A stretch of DNA of 64,000 nucleotides from Bombyx mori (taxonomy: Eukaryota > Arthropoda > Insecta > Lepidoptera > Bombycidae): contig NC_085108.1 of the NCBI RefSeq assembly GCF_030269925.1, forward strand, positions 2,976,001 to 3,040,000, written 5' to 3'. Numbering within the stretch: position 1 is the first letter of the stretch; each line of letters begins with the position of its first letter. Under the pieces are notes generated by a model, which saw only the letters and a program-made list of their open reading frames with translations, was not told the DNA's origin and ran no database searches. Shown here one piece after another: positions 23,301 to 31,317 of the stretch. Position numbers and translations under genes: made by a program.

Positions 23301-23523
23301 TTTTTTTCAATTCATTTTTCACTTTCTGCAACAGTGTTTTGCTTTCCAGCATTTGGTCATCAATTTTCTTCTGAAGTCTGCCTAATTTGTTTTCTACGTC
23401 GGCTGCTGTGTCCTTAGAGGTTATAGACCTCGGCAACTCGATAATCGACGAGTAAGAGACGATGAACCACAACAATAAAACACCGCAACTAACAAACAAT
23501 AGTTTTCTTACATTCAGGCGCAT
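8350..23523 (-). CDS. Mgat1: Mgat1: alpha-1,3-mannosyl-glycoprotein 2-beta-N-acetylglucosaminyltransferase (GnT-I), nine coding exons
   Basis: Joined exons on the minus strand: 23523-23253, 19825-19704, 15606-15393, 14624-14546, 12580-12431, 11968-11878, 11105-11001, 9673-9509, 8463-8350. They total 1311 nt, 436 residues; vertebrate GnT-I is about 445. All introns are GT-AG and all phases agree. Family role: in the medial Golgi it transfers GlcNAc from UDP-GlcNAc to the alpha-1,3 mannose of Man5GlcNAc2, opening the way to hybrid, complex and paucimannose N-glycans. Seen in sequence: cytosolic tail, signal anchor (about 8-24), coiled-coil-like stem (about 40-82), catalytic domain from about 92 (VIACDRV, DCGH at 132-135, GYYKIARH, the metal/nucleotide-binding EDD at 202-204, [18 protein letters not shown] at 282-284, [23 protein letters not shown]). 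The start ATG is at the head of the anchor. All introns carry repeats. The 3' end of the transcript is not located. Confidence 0.95.
8930..9040 (+). repeat. chimeric scrap of two LINE tails in Mgat1 intron 8
   Basis: 8930-8999 resembles the family-C LINE (ccgctgcgttcatc, gccacgtacc). It is fused directly to a Jockey-like 3' piece (cccttcgtcgcaagcgacgg). Confidence 0.6.
9058..9440 (+). repeat. family-H dispersed repeat (~400 bp)
   Basis: Strongly similar to 30056-30466 over its length: gacctggtaactaagacc, an AAATG-rich middle, then ggaggatcccgagaa and cgcgttcccgccaaaaag. Lies in Mgat1 intron 8. The open frame crossing it is not a gene. Element class unknown. Confidence 0.75.
9509..9673 (-). 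CDS. Mgat1: Mgat1 coding exon 8
   Basis: Acceptor ATTTTTTAG, donor TTTAGA/GTGAGT, 55 codons. Encodes [16 protein letters not shown], then VRVSYSN and LGLMDDFR. A Bm1 tail ends about 14 bp upstream of the acceptor. Confidence 0.94.
9688..10071 (-). repeat. Bm1 SINE, internally deleted, in Mgat1 intron 7
   Basis: Has both the tail (near 9700) and the tRNA-like head (ending near 10071) but with internal deletions. Same orientation as Mgat1. Its A-tail lies just upstream of the exon 8 acceptor. Confidence 0.9.
10090..10407 (+). mobile_element. Helitron-like element, 3' part (CTAG end)
   Basis: Resembles 37489-37904 and 56452-58213: caaacttttgtt, tcaaattgagaatag, then a terminus cagggaccactag. 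5' end lost. Confidence 0.5.
10447..10542 (-). repeat. Bm1 SINE, short 3' fragment
   Basis: Only the A-tail and the last ~90 bp of Bm1, abruptly joined at gcgccacc to the composite repeat that follows. Confidence 0.8.
10543..10975 (-). repeat. composite repeat: Bm1-like tRNA head plus family-E tail
   Basis: A divergent Bm1-type head with B box (gattcgaacatcgg on this strand) at about 10620-10712, then ~75 bp of unique spacer, then family-E sequence (ggtgggcgagcaaaggctc). The same join occurs, inverted, at 15645-16270. Confidence 0.75.
11001..11105 (-). CDS. Mgat1: Mgat1 coding exon 7
   Basis: Acceptor CGTTACAG, donor AAAG/GTGAGC, 35 codons, phase 0 at both ends. Encodes [19 protein letters not shown] and on to LNLTYLLK. 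Confidence 0.93.
11327..11400. repeat. (TA)n microsatellite
   Basis: Almost pure TA repeat in Mgat1 intron 6, directly abutting the CTAG-ended element fragment at 11401-11520. Confidence 0.95.
11401..11520 (+). mobile_element. Helitron-like 3' end
   Basis: The last 120 bp (tcgaatttcgactactgcgg, then gaccactag) of the same family as 10090-10407. Its 5' part is replaced by the TA repeat. Confidence 0.5.
11878..11968 (-). CDS. Mgat1: Mgat1 coding exon 6
   Basis: Acceptor TGCTTCAG, donor GGGAAG/GTAAGT. Encodes FFDDWLR through [11 protein letters not shown] to YSFGK. The DDW segment corresponds to the catalytic-base region of the family. Vertebrate enzymes usually have FWDDW; here it is FFDDW. 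Confidence 0.94.
12096..12223 (+). repeat. Bm1 SINE, 5'-truncated
   Basis: Bm1 3' end with tail aagcaataaaa, in Mgat1 intron 5. Confidence 0.85.
12431..12580 (-). CDS. Mgat1: Mgat1 coding exon 5
   Basis: Acceptor CGCTTCAG, donor CCGGC/GTGAGT. Encodes [12 protein letters not shown], then FFPGLGWML and [10 protein letters not shown], a conserved substrate-binding part of GnT-I. Confidence 0.95.
12683..12866 (+). repeat. Jockey-like LINE 3' UTR fragment (reverse of LINE sense)
   Basis: Matches the 3' UTR of the element at 42970-43920: tagccttgggaggctatt, then agaatctaccaccggatcgg and gaaactca. Read on the plus strand it is antisense to the LINE. Confidence 0.75.
12868..14339 (+). mobile_element. 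Helitron-like element interrupted by a hAT-type element
   Basis: Starts TCTATATTATTAATATTATA and ends gcgggccgctaa after a GC-rich hairpin. It resembles 44773-45191, where the end is intact CTAG. A 1026-bp insertion (12990-14015) splits it. Confidence 0.55.
12990..14015. mobile_element. non-autonomous hAT-type transposon (1026 bp)
   Basis: Terminal inverted repeats begin taggagtgggt and end acccactccta. The insertion is flanked by an 8-bp direct repeat ttcccgag at 12982-12989 and 14016-14023, the hAT signature. The left part has internal near-repeats of gatatcagccgatacacgat. The AT-rich open frame at 13384-13761 resembles no transposase. Confidence 0.85.
14546..14624 (-). CDS. Mgat1: Mgat1 coding exon 4
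   Basis: Small 79-nt exon. Acceptor ATATTTCAG, donor TATG/GTAAGT. Encodes [20 protein letters not shown] and the following residues, ending inside a Trp codon. It carries the second and third acidic residues of the catalytic loop. Confidence 0.95.
14799..15177. repeat. ~55-bp direct duplication flanking a Bm1 fragment
   Basis: The segment containing taatcagttacagcctatag at about 14802-14856 recurs at about 15124-15176 with few changes, bracketing the Bm1 piece at 14876-15112. Far longer than a usual SINE target-site duplication. Confidence 0.85.
14876..15112 (+). repeat. Bm1 SINE, 5'-truncated, in Mgat1 intron 3
   Basis: 3' half of Bm1 with tail aagcaataaaaa. Opposite in orientation to the gene. 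Confidence 0.88.
15393..15606 (-). CDS. Mgat1: Mgat1 coding exon 3
   Basis: Acceptor CCTATAG, donor GAGG/GTGAGT. Encodes [12 protein letters not shown] through [14 protein letters not shown] to EAVIIVE, ending one base into the Asp of the EDD motif. Confidence 0.95.
15645..16270 (+). repeat. composite repeat: family E joined to Bm1-like tRNA head
   Basis: Family E at 15645-15985 (gttacggatccatcagatcc, then tgagcctttgctcgcccacc), ~75 bp spacer, then a Bm1-type head at about 16078-16165 with A box (tggcctgaagaataag) and B box (gatgttcgaatcctgc). Inverted partner at 10543-10975. Confidence 0.75.
16440..16630 (-). repeat. Bm1 SINE internal fragment
   Basis: Central Bm1 sequence, both ends missing, reverse orientation, in Mgat1 intron 2. 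Confidence 0.82.
16780..17212 (+). repeat. Bm1 SINE, near full length, diverged
   Basis: Head (gtggcaaaggataagacg), B box (gtgttcgaatcctgc), body and tail (aagctataaaa) are all present. In Mgat1 intron 2. Confidence 0.9.
17538..17774. repeat. 52/54-bp minisatellite ending in an inverted unit
   Basis: Four units start at 17538, 17590, 17644 and 17698 (gtaaaactcatgcaaaatcc type). They are followed by a reverse-complement part-unit at 17747-17774. The junction forms a perfect 16-bp stem (17730-17745 with 17750-17765) with a 4-nt loop. Units of 54 bp are 18 codons long, which explains the open frames seen on both strands. Confidence 0.92.
18148..18225 (-). repeat. tRNA-derived SINE head (not Bm1)
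   Basis: On the minus strand it has an A box (tggtgtaatagttaac) and a B box (gggtcgattccc) about 38 bp apart, but the would-be acceptor stem does not pair. A tRNA-derived SINE rather than a working tRNA gene. Confidence 0.65.
18338..18595 (+). repeat. Jockey-like LINE 3' UTR fragment (antisense)
   Basis: Same family as 42970-43920: tagccttgagaggctatt, agaatctaccgccggatcgg, cgtcgagcccttcg. In Mgat1 intron 2. Confidence 0.75.
18830..19130 (-). repeat. family-E repeat
   Basis: Shares ggacaggtgggcgagcaagg and tgcacgtcgaactctttgcc with 15645-15985 and 60630-60990, in the inverse orientation. Confidence 0.65.
19575..19692 (+). repeat. family-C LINE 3' end
   Basis: Carries ggcttggctctgcccctgg, atgctcgtctgcctacaagg and an A-rich tail. 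It ends only 11 bp from the Mgat1 exon 2 donor (exon end 19704). Confidence 0.8.
19704..19825 (-). CDS. Mgat1: Mgat1 coding exon 2
   Basis: Acceptor TTGTTCCAG, donor CAA/GTAAGA. Encodes [20 protein letters not shown] onward to FPIVVSQ, the first beta strand of the GT-A fold. Phase 1 in, phase 0 out. Confidence 0.93.
20000..20232 (+). repeat. Bm1 SINE, 5'-truncated
   Basis: Bm1 3' half with tail aagcaataaaatt, in Mgat1 intron 1. Confidence 0.85.
20436..20874 (-). repeat. Bm1 SINE, full length
   Basis: Tail, body and tRNA-like head (B box complement gcgggattcgaacaccgg) are all present. In Mgat1 intron 1. Confidence 0.95.
21806..22165 (-). pseudogene. RTE-like LINE reverse transcriptase, C-terminal fragment
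   Basis: The minus strand encodes [10 protein letters not shown], then [19 protein letters not shown], the conserved post-RT tail of RTE/craft-type endonuclease-RT proteins. About 114 codons remain, with no RT core. In Mgat1 intron 1. Confidence 0.8.
22236..22450 (+). repeat. old, strongly diverged Bm1-like SINE
   Basis: Degenerate head (gtggtctagaggataagacg) and weak B box (atgtttaaatccca), followed by Bm1-like but heavily mutated body. Confidence 0.55.
23253..23523 (-). CDS. Mgat1: Mgat1 coding exon 1
   Basis: Encodes residues 1-90 plus one base: basic N-terminus MRLNVRK, hydrophobic anchor, heptad-rich stem. The donor reads ATTG/GTAAGT. The next codon is completed by AT from exon 2, giving Asp91. 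Confidence 0.9.
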
Positions 23524-25080
23524 TTTTTTATATATGTGTGGTTTATTCGGTACAAGAATATTCTATTGTGTCAATAATGGAATATCATATTTACTGGCTA
23601 CAAAACGTTTATTCAACTTTAATGAATGTAGTACACAGGAAATCCTAATTGTTTTTCAACCAACAGGGCAAGTTTAAATGAAAATTAATCTATTTTTAAA
23701 TGTAAATAGTATATTATGAAAATTTTTAGTCATAAGATCCGTTTGGGAAGCTGAATTCTTAACTTTATTCTAATTTAAAATTCGTAAATTTGTATTTTAT
23801 AAATTAAGTTACGCTATCACAACAAACATCTGTGGCTTATGCCTGATGGACACGTCAAATATCATCTTTCGTCGAAGCCGTCAACAAACCAAAATAAATT
23901 ACATTGACATTTGACAGTTGTAGTTTTTTTTAAATTATTTTGTGGACAGGATTCTAGCCTTTTGGCCAAATCCTAACTTAATTTTGCATATCCATTTGTA
24001 AATTGGATTGGAGCGAAATTATTTGAAGTTGATTTATAAACAATAATATTTAACGAGTCTTATCACATTTTTTTCATTTTAATATACTATTTCACATAAG
24101 TTGCAAACGCCATGATCTCGGAGAGACGAGTCACGAAAATATTAGTACTAGGTGACATTGGAAAATCCACGGGGATTTTTTGGCAGGAAGACGATAGCAA
24201 CCATGTGGAAATTATTTTATTTTGTTATTTTTGTGTTTTTCAGGCTTAACGTGTAACAAATGGGATTTCTTAACGGCGTTGCGCATCTGTGAAAGGTCAC
24301 TAATGTGGAAAAATTTATCAAAGTCGCAAGTCATGGCTTCTCGTATTTTCATAAAGTCTCAGTAAATAGCTTCCATTTTATTTGATTTCTTTCGCTTTAG
24401 AATTATTCCAATTGGTTATAATAACAAACAAATGAATTAACTGACGTTATGAGCAGATAAATCTGTCTACTTTCTTTCTTGTACACATTTGGGCAGTTTT
24501 AGTAGAGCTATAGCAGCCATAATCATAGTAAAACGCTTAAAAATGTATTTATTTTTGAAGGTATATTAACCAATATTTATTATGATCCATTCAATAAAAT
24601 TTATACAGGGTCTTAATTATTATGGACTAGCTGACCCGGCAGACTTCGTAGTGCCTCAATCGATAAATAAAAGACAAACTTTTGCATAAAATAAACTTAA
24701 AACAAACAAACAAAATTCGTCCGACGGACATATCAAAGGAAAAACAAAATTGTATTTTTTTTAATTCCGAACATTTTCATGAATATTACCTTTCAAACCT
24801 TCTCTGGACTTCCACAAATAATTCAAGACCAAATTTAGCCTAATCGGTCCAGCCTTTCTCGAGTTTTAGCGAAACTAACGAACAGCAATTCATTTTTATA
24901 TATATAGATAGATAGATTAATACAAACTTAAGCCTTTTAAAGAAATAGTTTTTTCATTGATTACGTAGATGTGTGATTCAGAGCTGCTACGTGTCCTAAT
25001 TTGGGAGGTAGGCAGAGATGGGATTGGTTTGTTATTCCGTAGTGGGATGACCAACCTCATGACCCATCTTAAGTCGTCCC
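23524..25080. other. region upstream of Mgat1
   Basis: AT-rich, with no conserved coding signal. The Mgat1 promoter should lie here, but I see no clear TATA or initiator. 24627-24912 is a separate repeat. Confidence 0.5.
24627..24912 (-). mobile_element. CTAG-ended dispersed repeat (ctagctgacccggcagac family)
   Basis: About 290 bp, strongly similar to 40727-41023. Starts CTAGCTGACCCGGCAGAC and ends in atatatagatagata. Helitron-like or LINE-derived. Confidence 0.55.
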
Positions 25081-25081
25081 A

Positions 25082-25549
25082 TCCCAATCCCAATCCCATT
25101 TTAAGTCGTCGTGGCCTAAAGGATAATACATCCGGTGCATTCGTATCGAGCGATGCACTGGTGTTCGAATCTCGCTGGCGGGTACCAATTTTTCTAATGA
25201 AATACGTACTCAACAAATGTTCACGATTGACTTCCACGGTGAAGGAATAACATCGTGCAATAAAAATCATACCCGCAAAATTATAATTTGCGTAATTACT
25301 GGTGGTAGGACCTCTTGTGAGTCCGCACGGGTAGGTACCACCGCCCCGCCTATTTTTGCCGTGAAGCAGTAATGCGTTTCGGTTTGAAGGGTGGGGCAGC
25401 CGTTGTAACTATACTGAGACCTTGGAACTTATATCTTAAGGTGTGTGGCGCATTTACGTTGTAGATGTCTATGGGTTCCAGTAACCACTTAACACCAGGT
25501 GGGCTGTGAGCTCGTCCACACATCTAGGCAATAAAAAAAAAAAAAAAAA
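25082..25549 (+). repeat. Bm1 SINE, full length
   Basis: Complete, with head, B box (ggtgttcgaatctcgc), body and a long A tail (25533-25549). Confidence 0.95.
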
Positions 25550-25596
25550 GAACTGTTATTGGCGATGCCCGCAGTCATCGCAGCGAAAGTGCAGCG

Positions 25597-25733
25597 TATT
25601 AAGCGGTAGGCAGCGGCTTGGCTCTGCCCCTGGCATTGCTAAAGTCCATGGGTGACGGGACACACCATCAGGTGACTCACCATCAGGTGGGCCGCATGCT
25701 CGTCTGCCTACAAGGGCAATAAAAAAAAATGTA
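25597..25733 (+). repeat. family-C LINE 3' end
   Basis: Same as 31365-31712 but only the last ~120 bp, with a short internal duplication (caccatcaggtg twice). Confidence 0.8.
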
Positions 25734-25792
25734 ATCAATCAAAATTAAACCAATTTAATTTCACTGCGGTTGACTTTTCACGAAACAAACTA

Positions 25793-27004
25793 ATAGGTCG
25801 GGGAAAAGTTTCTTCGCATTTTTCAAGAAAATTCACAACATTTTTTAATGTAGTTTATTTACATTTAACTAAAGTATGTAGGTACCATTTTGTTCGATAA
25901 CTTTTTGCCATCTTGTAGGTAGGGACATGATACCATTGTTATAGAAATTTTGGGGCTTTTGATCAAAATACCGCGACAATTGGTTTTGGCAGTCCTCTCG
26001 TGATGTTAACCTGACGCTTCCTAAAGAATTCTAAAGAGACCGAACCAGGTGGAAATCTGAAGGTGTAAGGTCAGGGCTATATGGTGGATGCATTAGCACC
26101 TCCCAGCCAAGCTCTCTTAATTTTTGCTGAATGGCTAAAGATGTGTGAGGTCTAGCATTATCATGATGAAAAACCACACCCCTTCTGTTGTTTAATTCCG
26201 TTTTCTCTCAACTTCTTGCTTTAATCTTATCAGTTGTTCGCAGTAGAGTTCAGAATCGACGGTCTTGCCTGGTGGTAACAGCTCATAATGAATAATGCCC
26301 TTCCAATCCCACCACACACACACACAGAATTACCTTGTTGCGAGTTAACCCGGGTTTCACCACTGTCTGTGAAGCCTGACCGGCCTTTGACCACGACCTT
26401 TTTCGCACGTTCTTGTCGTACGTGATCCACTTTTCATCACCAGTAATCAGCTTCTTCAAAAATGGTTCGGTTTCATTACGTCGTAATAAAGAATTACAAA
26501 TGAGTACATGGTTCATTAGGTTTCTTTCAGTGAGCTCGTAAGGTACCCAAATATCGAGTTTTTTGTGTACCCACTTTTTGTCAAATGCGCCAAAACTGTT
26601 TTGTAGTTAATTCCCAGTTCTTCAGCTACGTCGTAACTACTGATATGCCGACCTTGCTCCACTTTTAAAAAAATGGCATCAATTTTATCCGAAACAGGAC
26701 GACCAGAGCGACATGCATCTTTGACATCCAAATTTTCGAATTGAAAACGGATTTAAACCAAATTTGTGCTACTCTTACAGACACTGCACTAGGTCCATAA
26801 ACATCGCAAATTTTTTTTGGCGGCTTGCGTTGTATTTTTACCTTTTTTGTAGTAAAATTTTAAAATGTATCGAATTTCTTCATTAGATTCACTCATCTTG
26901 ACAGTACGAAAAATAATAAAAATCACACATTTTCCTAATTTGAATTTGAAGTTATCTTCTTTAAAATTTAAACTTTTAATGATACCAAAACCAGCCACAT
27001 ACAA
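25793..27004 (-). pseudogene. mariner transposon, DD34D type, inactivated
   Basis: Minus-strand pieces in order: helix-turn-helix part (RSGRPVSDKID, DVAEELGINYKTVLAHL), first catalytic block (GDEKWITYDK), second (HHDNARPHT near 26130-26158) and third (PPYSPDL near 26070-26090). They fall in different frames with stops between. A terminal sequence taggtcggggaaaagtttc lies at about 25793. No functional transposase can be made as it stands. Confidence 0.85.
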
Positions 27005-27056
27005 ATAGTATAGCCAAAGAGATTATATTACAAGTTCATACATACTATAGGTTTTG

Positions 27057-27477
27057 AAGTCGTCGTGGCCTAAGCGATAAGACGTCCGGTGCATTCGTGT
27101 TGAGCGATGCACCGATGTTCGAATCTCAGGCGGGTACCAATTTTTCTAATGAAATACGTACTCAACAAATGTTCATGATTGACTTCCACGGTGAAGGAAT
27201 AACATCGTGTAATAAAAATCAAACCCGCAAAATTATAATTTGCGTAATTACTGGTGGTAGGACCTCTTGTGAGTCCGCGCGGGTAGGTACCACCACCCTG
27301 CCTATTTCTGCCGTGAAGCAGTAATGCGTTTCGGTTTGAAGGGTGGGGAAGCCGTCGTACTATATTGAGATCTTAGAATTCGTATCTCAAGGTAGGTGGC
27401 GGCATTTACGTTATAGATATCCATGGGTTCCGGTAACCACTTAACATCATGTGGGCCGTGAGCTCATCCACCCACCA
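27057..27477 (+). repeat. Bm1 SINE, near full length
   Basis: Head, body and most of the 3' end. The tail is cut at ccacccaccagaaatagg. Confidence 0.92.
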
Positions 27478-28092
27478 GAAATAGGTATGAAATACTAACC
27501 GGCGTTAGCTCAAACGACATTTTGCCATTTTTAAAAATGTTGATAATTGATTGTCGGTGGGGTGAAGGAACTTAGCGAAGTTGAATAATTATGTGTATTT
27601 ATTATCTATGGTTGAACAGGAAAATATGGTAAAGTTGAGACTATACAAAAGGCCAGATTGTGGAAAAACAACAGCTAGTTATAACACAGCAATAGCTTGG
27701 CGATACTAGCAACACGTCAATAAAATCGAGCAATAAAAAGAAAATATAATTCAGTCGAATAAAATACCGATTTATGGCGCGCTTTTTTTAAGCAAATTCG
27801 AATTCAAAGAAATACTTTTCGAATATTTCAATATTAATGCAAGTTCCACAAAACATCGTAACGTGCAAAAACATAACGTGTCAAATATTAAAACCCGGAA
27901 CCTAAAGCAATTATGATTCCGCGGTAACAAAAACTGAAAGAATTTACGAAATTTTCCCTAATGGCGCCATTTACATTCACATAAACATTGTAGGGTGAAT
28001 TATAGTTTTAGAACGAATGCAAAAATGTTGTTTTTGAATGTATCTCTATTTTTTCAATACAACATAAGCTGCATAATAATATACATAGGTAA
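27478..28092. other. AT-rich intergenic DNA; nothing recognised
   Basis: No conserved frame, repeat ends or RNA-like structure noticed. Confidence 0.5.
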
Positions 28093-28326
28093 TCGACGCT
28101 TGAAAGGCAAACGTGACTAAGCGACAATGCGTGAACTTTACAGTAGACTAATTTAAAGTTGAAATACCTGAAAAAAATGCTATTTTAACGAATCTAGCTG
28201 TAGGATTGAAATTATTTTAATAGACCTAGAAATATATATTGTTTGCGCATCGAATATGGTTATTGCCTACAATTTATGTATAAAGCAGTTATTGTCGCTT
28301 AGTCACGTTTGCCTTTCAAGCGTCGA
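28093..28326. mobile_element. MITE, second copy of the 6276-6528 family
   Basis: The same ends (tcgacgcttgaaaggcaaac and its inverse) and a similar but slightly shorter interior. Confidence 0.85.
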
Positions 28327-28857
28327 AATATGTATTACTACGTTAATGTAATGCTAATTCTGAATCTTACTGAAATTAATAGGTGTTCATGCAGGGACGT
28401 CTTAAACTAGGATGGGGCCCTTGTGCACACAAGAATTTGAGGCCCTTTTGGAAAGTAAAAAAAGCGAATTATAATAACATTTTTTTACTGATTTTGAGAC
28501 CATTTATTATAGGTAATCAAATACAGTATGATATAATATGTTATTAATGATATTAGAATGCTGCTGGTTTTTTGGTTTGGATAACGGTTTCTTTCGGGAT
28601 TTCTATTGAGCAAAATCTTCTATTATAGTCATACTATACCTATACCTTCTGATTACTGATTTGTGAAAAAAGTGTATTGTGCCCGACAAAAATGTTTTGA
28701 GAATAAACGTGTGAGAGAAATTGTCGGTCTTTCGGGCCCCCCTGAGAATGGGGGCCTCTAGGCACGGGCCCCGTGTGCCCTTATGGTGAAGACGGTATAG
28801 TGTTCATGTGTTTTTTCAGTTCAGTATTTTCTTAGATTGTTGCGTGTCGTAAACTAT

Positions 28858-29230
28858 TGTTACGCCGGTAAAAGTAATGCCATCTATCGCCGAATAGTCG
28901 AACGAATATCGAAGGATCTACTAGCATCTAGAACGCTCGAGAAGTACAATGCCATCTATTGTCAGATAGCGGAAACACACAATACTAGGCTTTTGTGGAA
29001 TATTCTCGACGATTCTAGGGATTTCGTCTCGTCTATAAAAGCGTTGCAGAGACGGCACGCAGTCAGTCAGTAATCGGAACTACTCGAAGCGAAACAGCGA
29101 ACGGATCGCCTGAAGCGAAGCGGAAGAAGCGAATTGAGAATTTTAAAGTGTTCGTTAAGTGTTCTAAGTTTTAATACAGTTATAATTTGTACTTCGGTAG
29201 AATTTTCATTTATCCCGAACCTCAGCGCGT
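28858..29230 (+). repeat. probable solo LTR (gypsy-like)
   Basis: Begins TGTTACGCC and contains two diverged gccatctat(c/t)g motifs, typical of gypsy-like LTRs. A good pol II core promoter follows: TATAAAA at 29034-29040, then TCAGT initiators at 29063-29067 and 29067-29071, about 31 bp downstream. No internal region is present. The 78-codon open frame over it is accidental. Ends are approximate. Related sequence at 60256-60430. Confidence 0.5.
29034..29071 (+). promoter_or_regulatory. TATA box plus arthropod initiators in the solo LTR
   Basis: TATAAAA and two overlapping TCAGT initiators at the standard ~30-bp spacing. Confidence 0.6.
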
Positions 29231-29303
29231 AAACCCCGTGAGCTCACCTACTAGTTAAGGTTACGCTGAAATAGCTTCTCAAGACTATCAGCTTAGGTAG
29301 GAT
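29225..29303 (-). repeat. Jockey-like LINE 3' UTR fragment
   Basis: gtgagctcacctactag, then tatcagcttaggtagg, the extreme 3' end of the family, abutting the solo LTR. Confidence 0.65.
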
Positions 29304-29977
29304 GAAAAAAAAAGCGCCTTCTCATTCATTTGTTACACAATAGTTATGACAGTATATAGTAGTAAAATATCTCTTTTAAATTAAGTGTATTAAATTAATT
29401 GTATATTATCTATGGCTCAAACATTTATCTAGACTCTAGAGTGTGGAGGATGAAGGTAAGGGTTACAATCTTGTATACGGGAGAAGTCCAAAAAGTGTCA
29501 ACCTGTAAACAGCAAGCTATTGTTAGAAACTAACCGAAATAGTTCTAGTGTAGGAAGTGGAAATGATACGAATATAGCAGTCTTAAACAGAGTGAAGTGA
29601 GATAGTTTTTTTTTTAAAACTATAATATTACGTGTTTTAATTCAAAAAATATAACGCACCTTTACAATTGAAATGGCTTAATCCAGAATTCTTGTTTTTT
29701 TTTTGTAAACTCCAAAAAGTGTAATTGAAGAATTGAAATTTTTTAGTTTTTCAATTTTAATACTTTAAGGTATGCACTTGATTTAAAAGAGACCGAAAGC
29801 GTACTTTTCCTTTTTTTGACTAAAAGAGACTTTAATTTTTCATACCTAAATTGATGTACTAATACTGTTGACTTAGCTTCTAAAGCCAGGAAATAAATAC
29901 ACAGATTGCAATTAATAGTTCGCTTAATTCTGTATTGCTTTATCTGTACAATCTTTAGATATGTGCTCACTACAGAA

Positions 29978-30535
29978 CACACCGCTTTTTCTGCGGTATT
30001 TTCAGACTACCTCCTTTTTTATAATGTCACGTATCCACTACTGCAATTTTTTTTTAAGGGATTTTATGACTTGGTAACTAAGACCTTTAAGTCACGTCTT
30101 ATTTTAATTTACCTATATTCTTATTGTTATGAAAAATGATAATATGAAATGAAATGAAGATGATTAATTTGAGACGTTAATCAACTGGGATGAACTTAAA
30201 TGAAATGAGATGAGATGATATAGGATGGAATATAATCTATGTAAAATGGTGGTTATTTACTGAGATTTTCTTAGTGGACTTTTTGGAGGATCCCGAGAAG
30301 TTACGTCCAGCGGTTTTGTTTCATTTTCCCACATTTGTGCACTTTCACAGATATTTAACAGTTAATAAACCACCATTATTACACATTTAAACCCGAAGAA
30401 ACACCAAATAGACAAAATAAAACAAATCACACAACTTCACTCCTCGCGTTCCCGCCAAAAAGTCCACACACCGCTTTTTCTGCCGTATTTTCAGACTACC
30501 GCCTTTTTTATAATGTCACGTCTCCACTACTGCCA
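29978..30535. repeat. ~69-bp direct duplication flanking a family-H repeat
   Basis: The segment starting cacaccgctttttctgc at 29978-30046 recurs at 30467-30535 with few changes, bracketing the family-H repeat. Confidence 0.85.
30056..30466 (+). repeat. family-H dispersed repeat
   Basis: Second long copy of 9058-9440. Confidence 0.75.
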
Positions 30536-30600
30536 TTGCTCAACAGTGTTGCTATTCGGCAACACGAAAATTGTTATAATTTTTAACATTTTAATTTTTC

Positions 30601-30846
30601 ACTGGTGGTAGGACCTCTTGGGAGTCCGCACGGGTAGGTACCACCACCTCGCCTATTTCCGCCGTGAAGCAGTAATGCGTTTCGGTTCGAAGGGTGGGGT
30701 AGCCGTTGTAACTTTACTGAGACCTTAGAACTTATATCTCGAGGTGGGTGGCGCATTTACGTTGTAGATGTCTATGGGCTCCAGTAACCACTTAACATCA
30801 GGTGGGCTGTGAGCTCGTCCATCAATCTTAGCAATAAAAAAAAAAA
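30601..30846 (+). repeat. Bm1 SINE, 5'-truncated
   Basis: 3' half with tail agcaataaaaaaaa. Confidence 0.88.
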
Positions 30847-30999
30847 GATAAATTTTATTTTACTTATTTTACAAAAAAAAATTCTACAACACCGTCATGT
30901 CTTGCCAATGCTGCAATATCAGTGATCGTCAGCAGCAGAAGATTGTTTGATTTGAATTTCACCTATACAGTATTTCGGAGAATAGATGCCCCAATATCT

Positions 31000-31190
31000 A
31001 CCTACCAGGTCTAAGATCCCGCGGTGAGCTCAAGAAACGCTGGTTTGATGTGGTAAAGGCGGATATGGAAGAAAAGCCAAATAACCTTACCCAGAAGGAT
31101 TCTGAGGTCGGGCAAAGTGGAGGATTTTATGTAGGAAAGTGGACCTTGACACTGGACCGGGAAAACGCTAGGAAGAACAAGAAGTAGAAG
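31000..31190 (+). pseudogene. RTE-like LINE tail fragment
   Basis: The plus strand encodes RGELKKRWFDVVKADM, then a diverged tail ending in ENARKNKK and a stop, the conserved post-RT region of RTE-like elements. Very short and isolated. Confidence 0.6.
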
Positions 31191-31317
31191 AAGAAATATT
31201 TCGGAGAGTTGTTTAATCTCTCTCGCTTACTGTGCTGATCTGCTGAGGACGTTGGCTTATTACACCGCTTTCCTCCCAAAACTAGGGGAGGGGGCTAATC
31301 AATCGACGCGCAACCTT

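Noticed and set aside
28837..29073. 78-codon plus-strand ORF
   Set aside because: Lies across a putative LTR with promoter motifs and has no protein similarity that I recognise.
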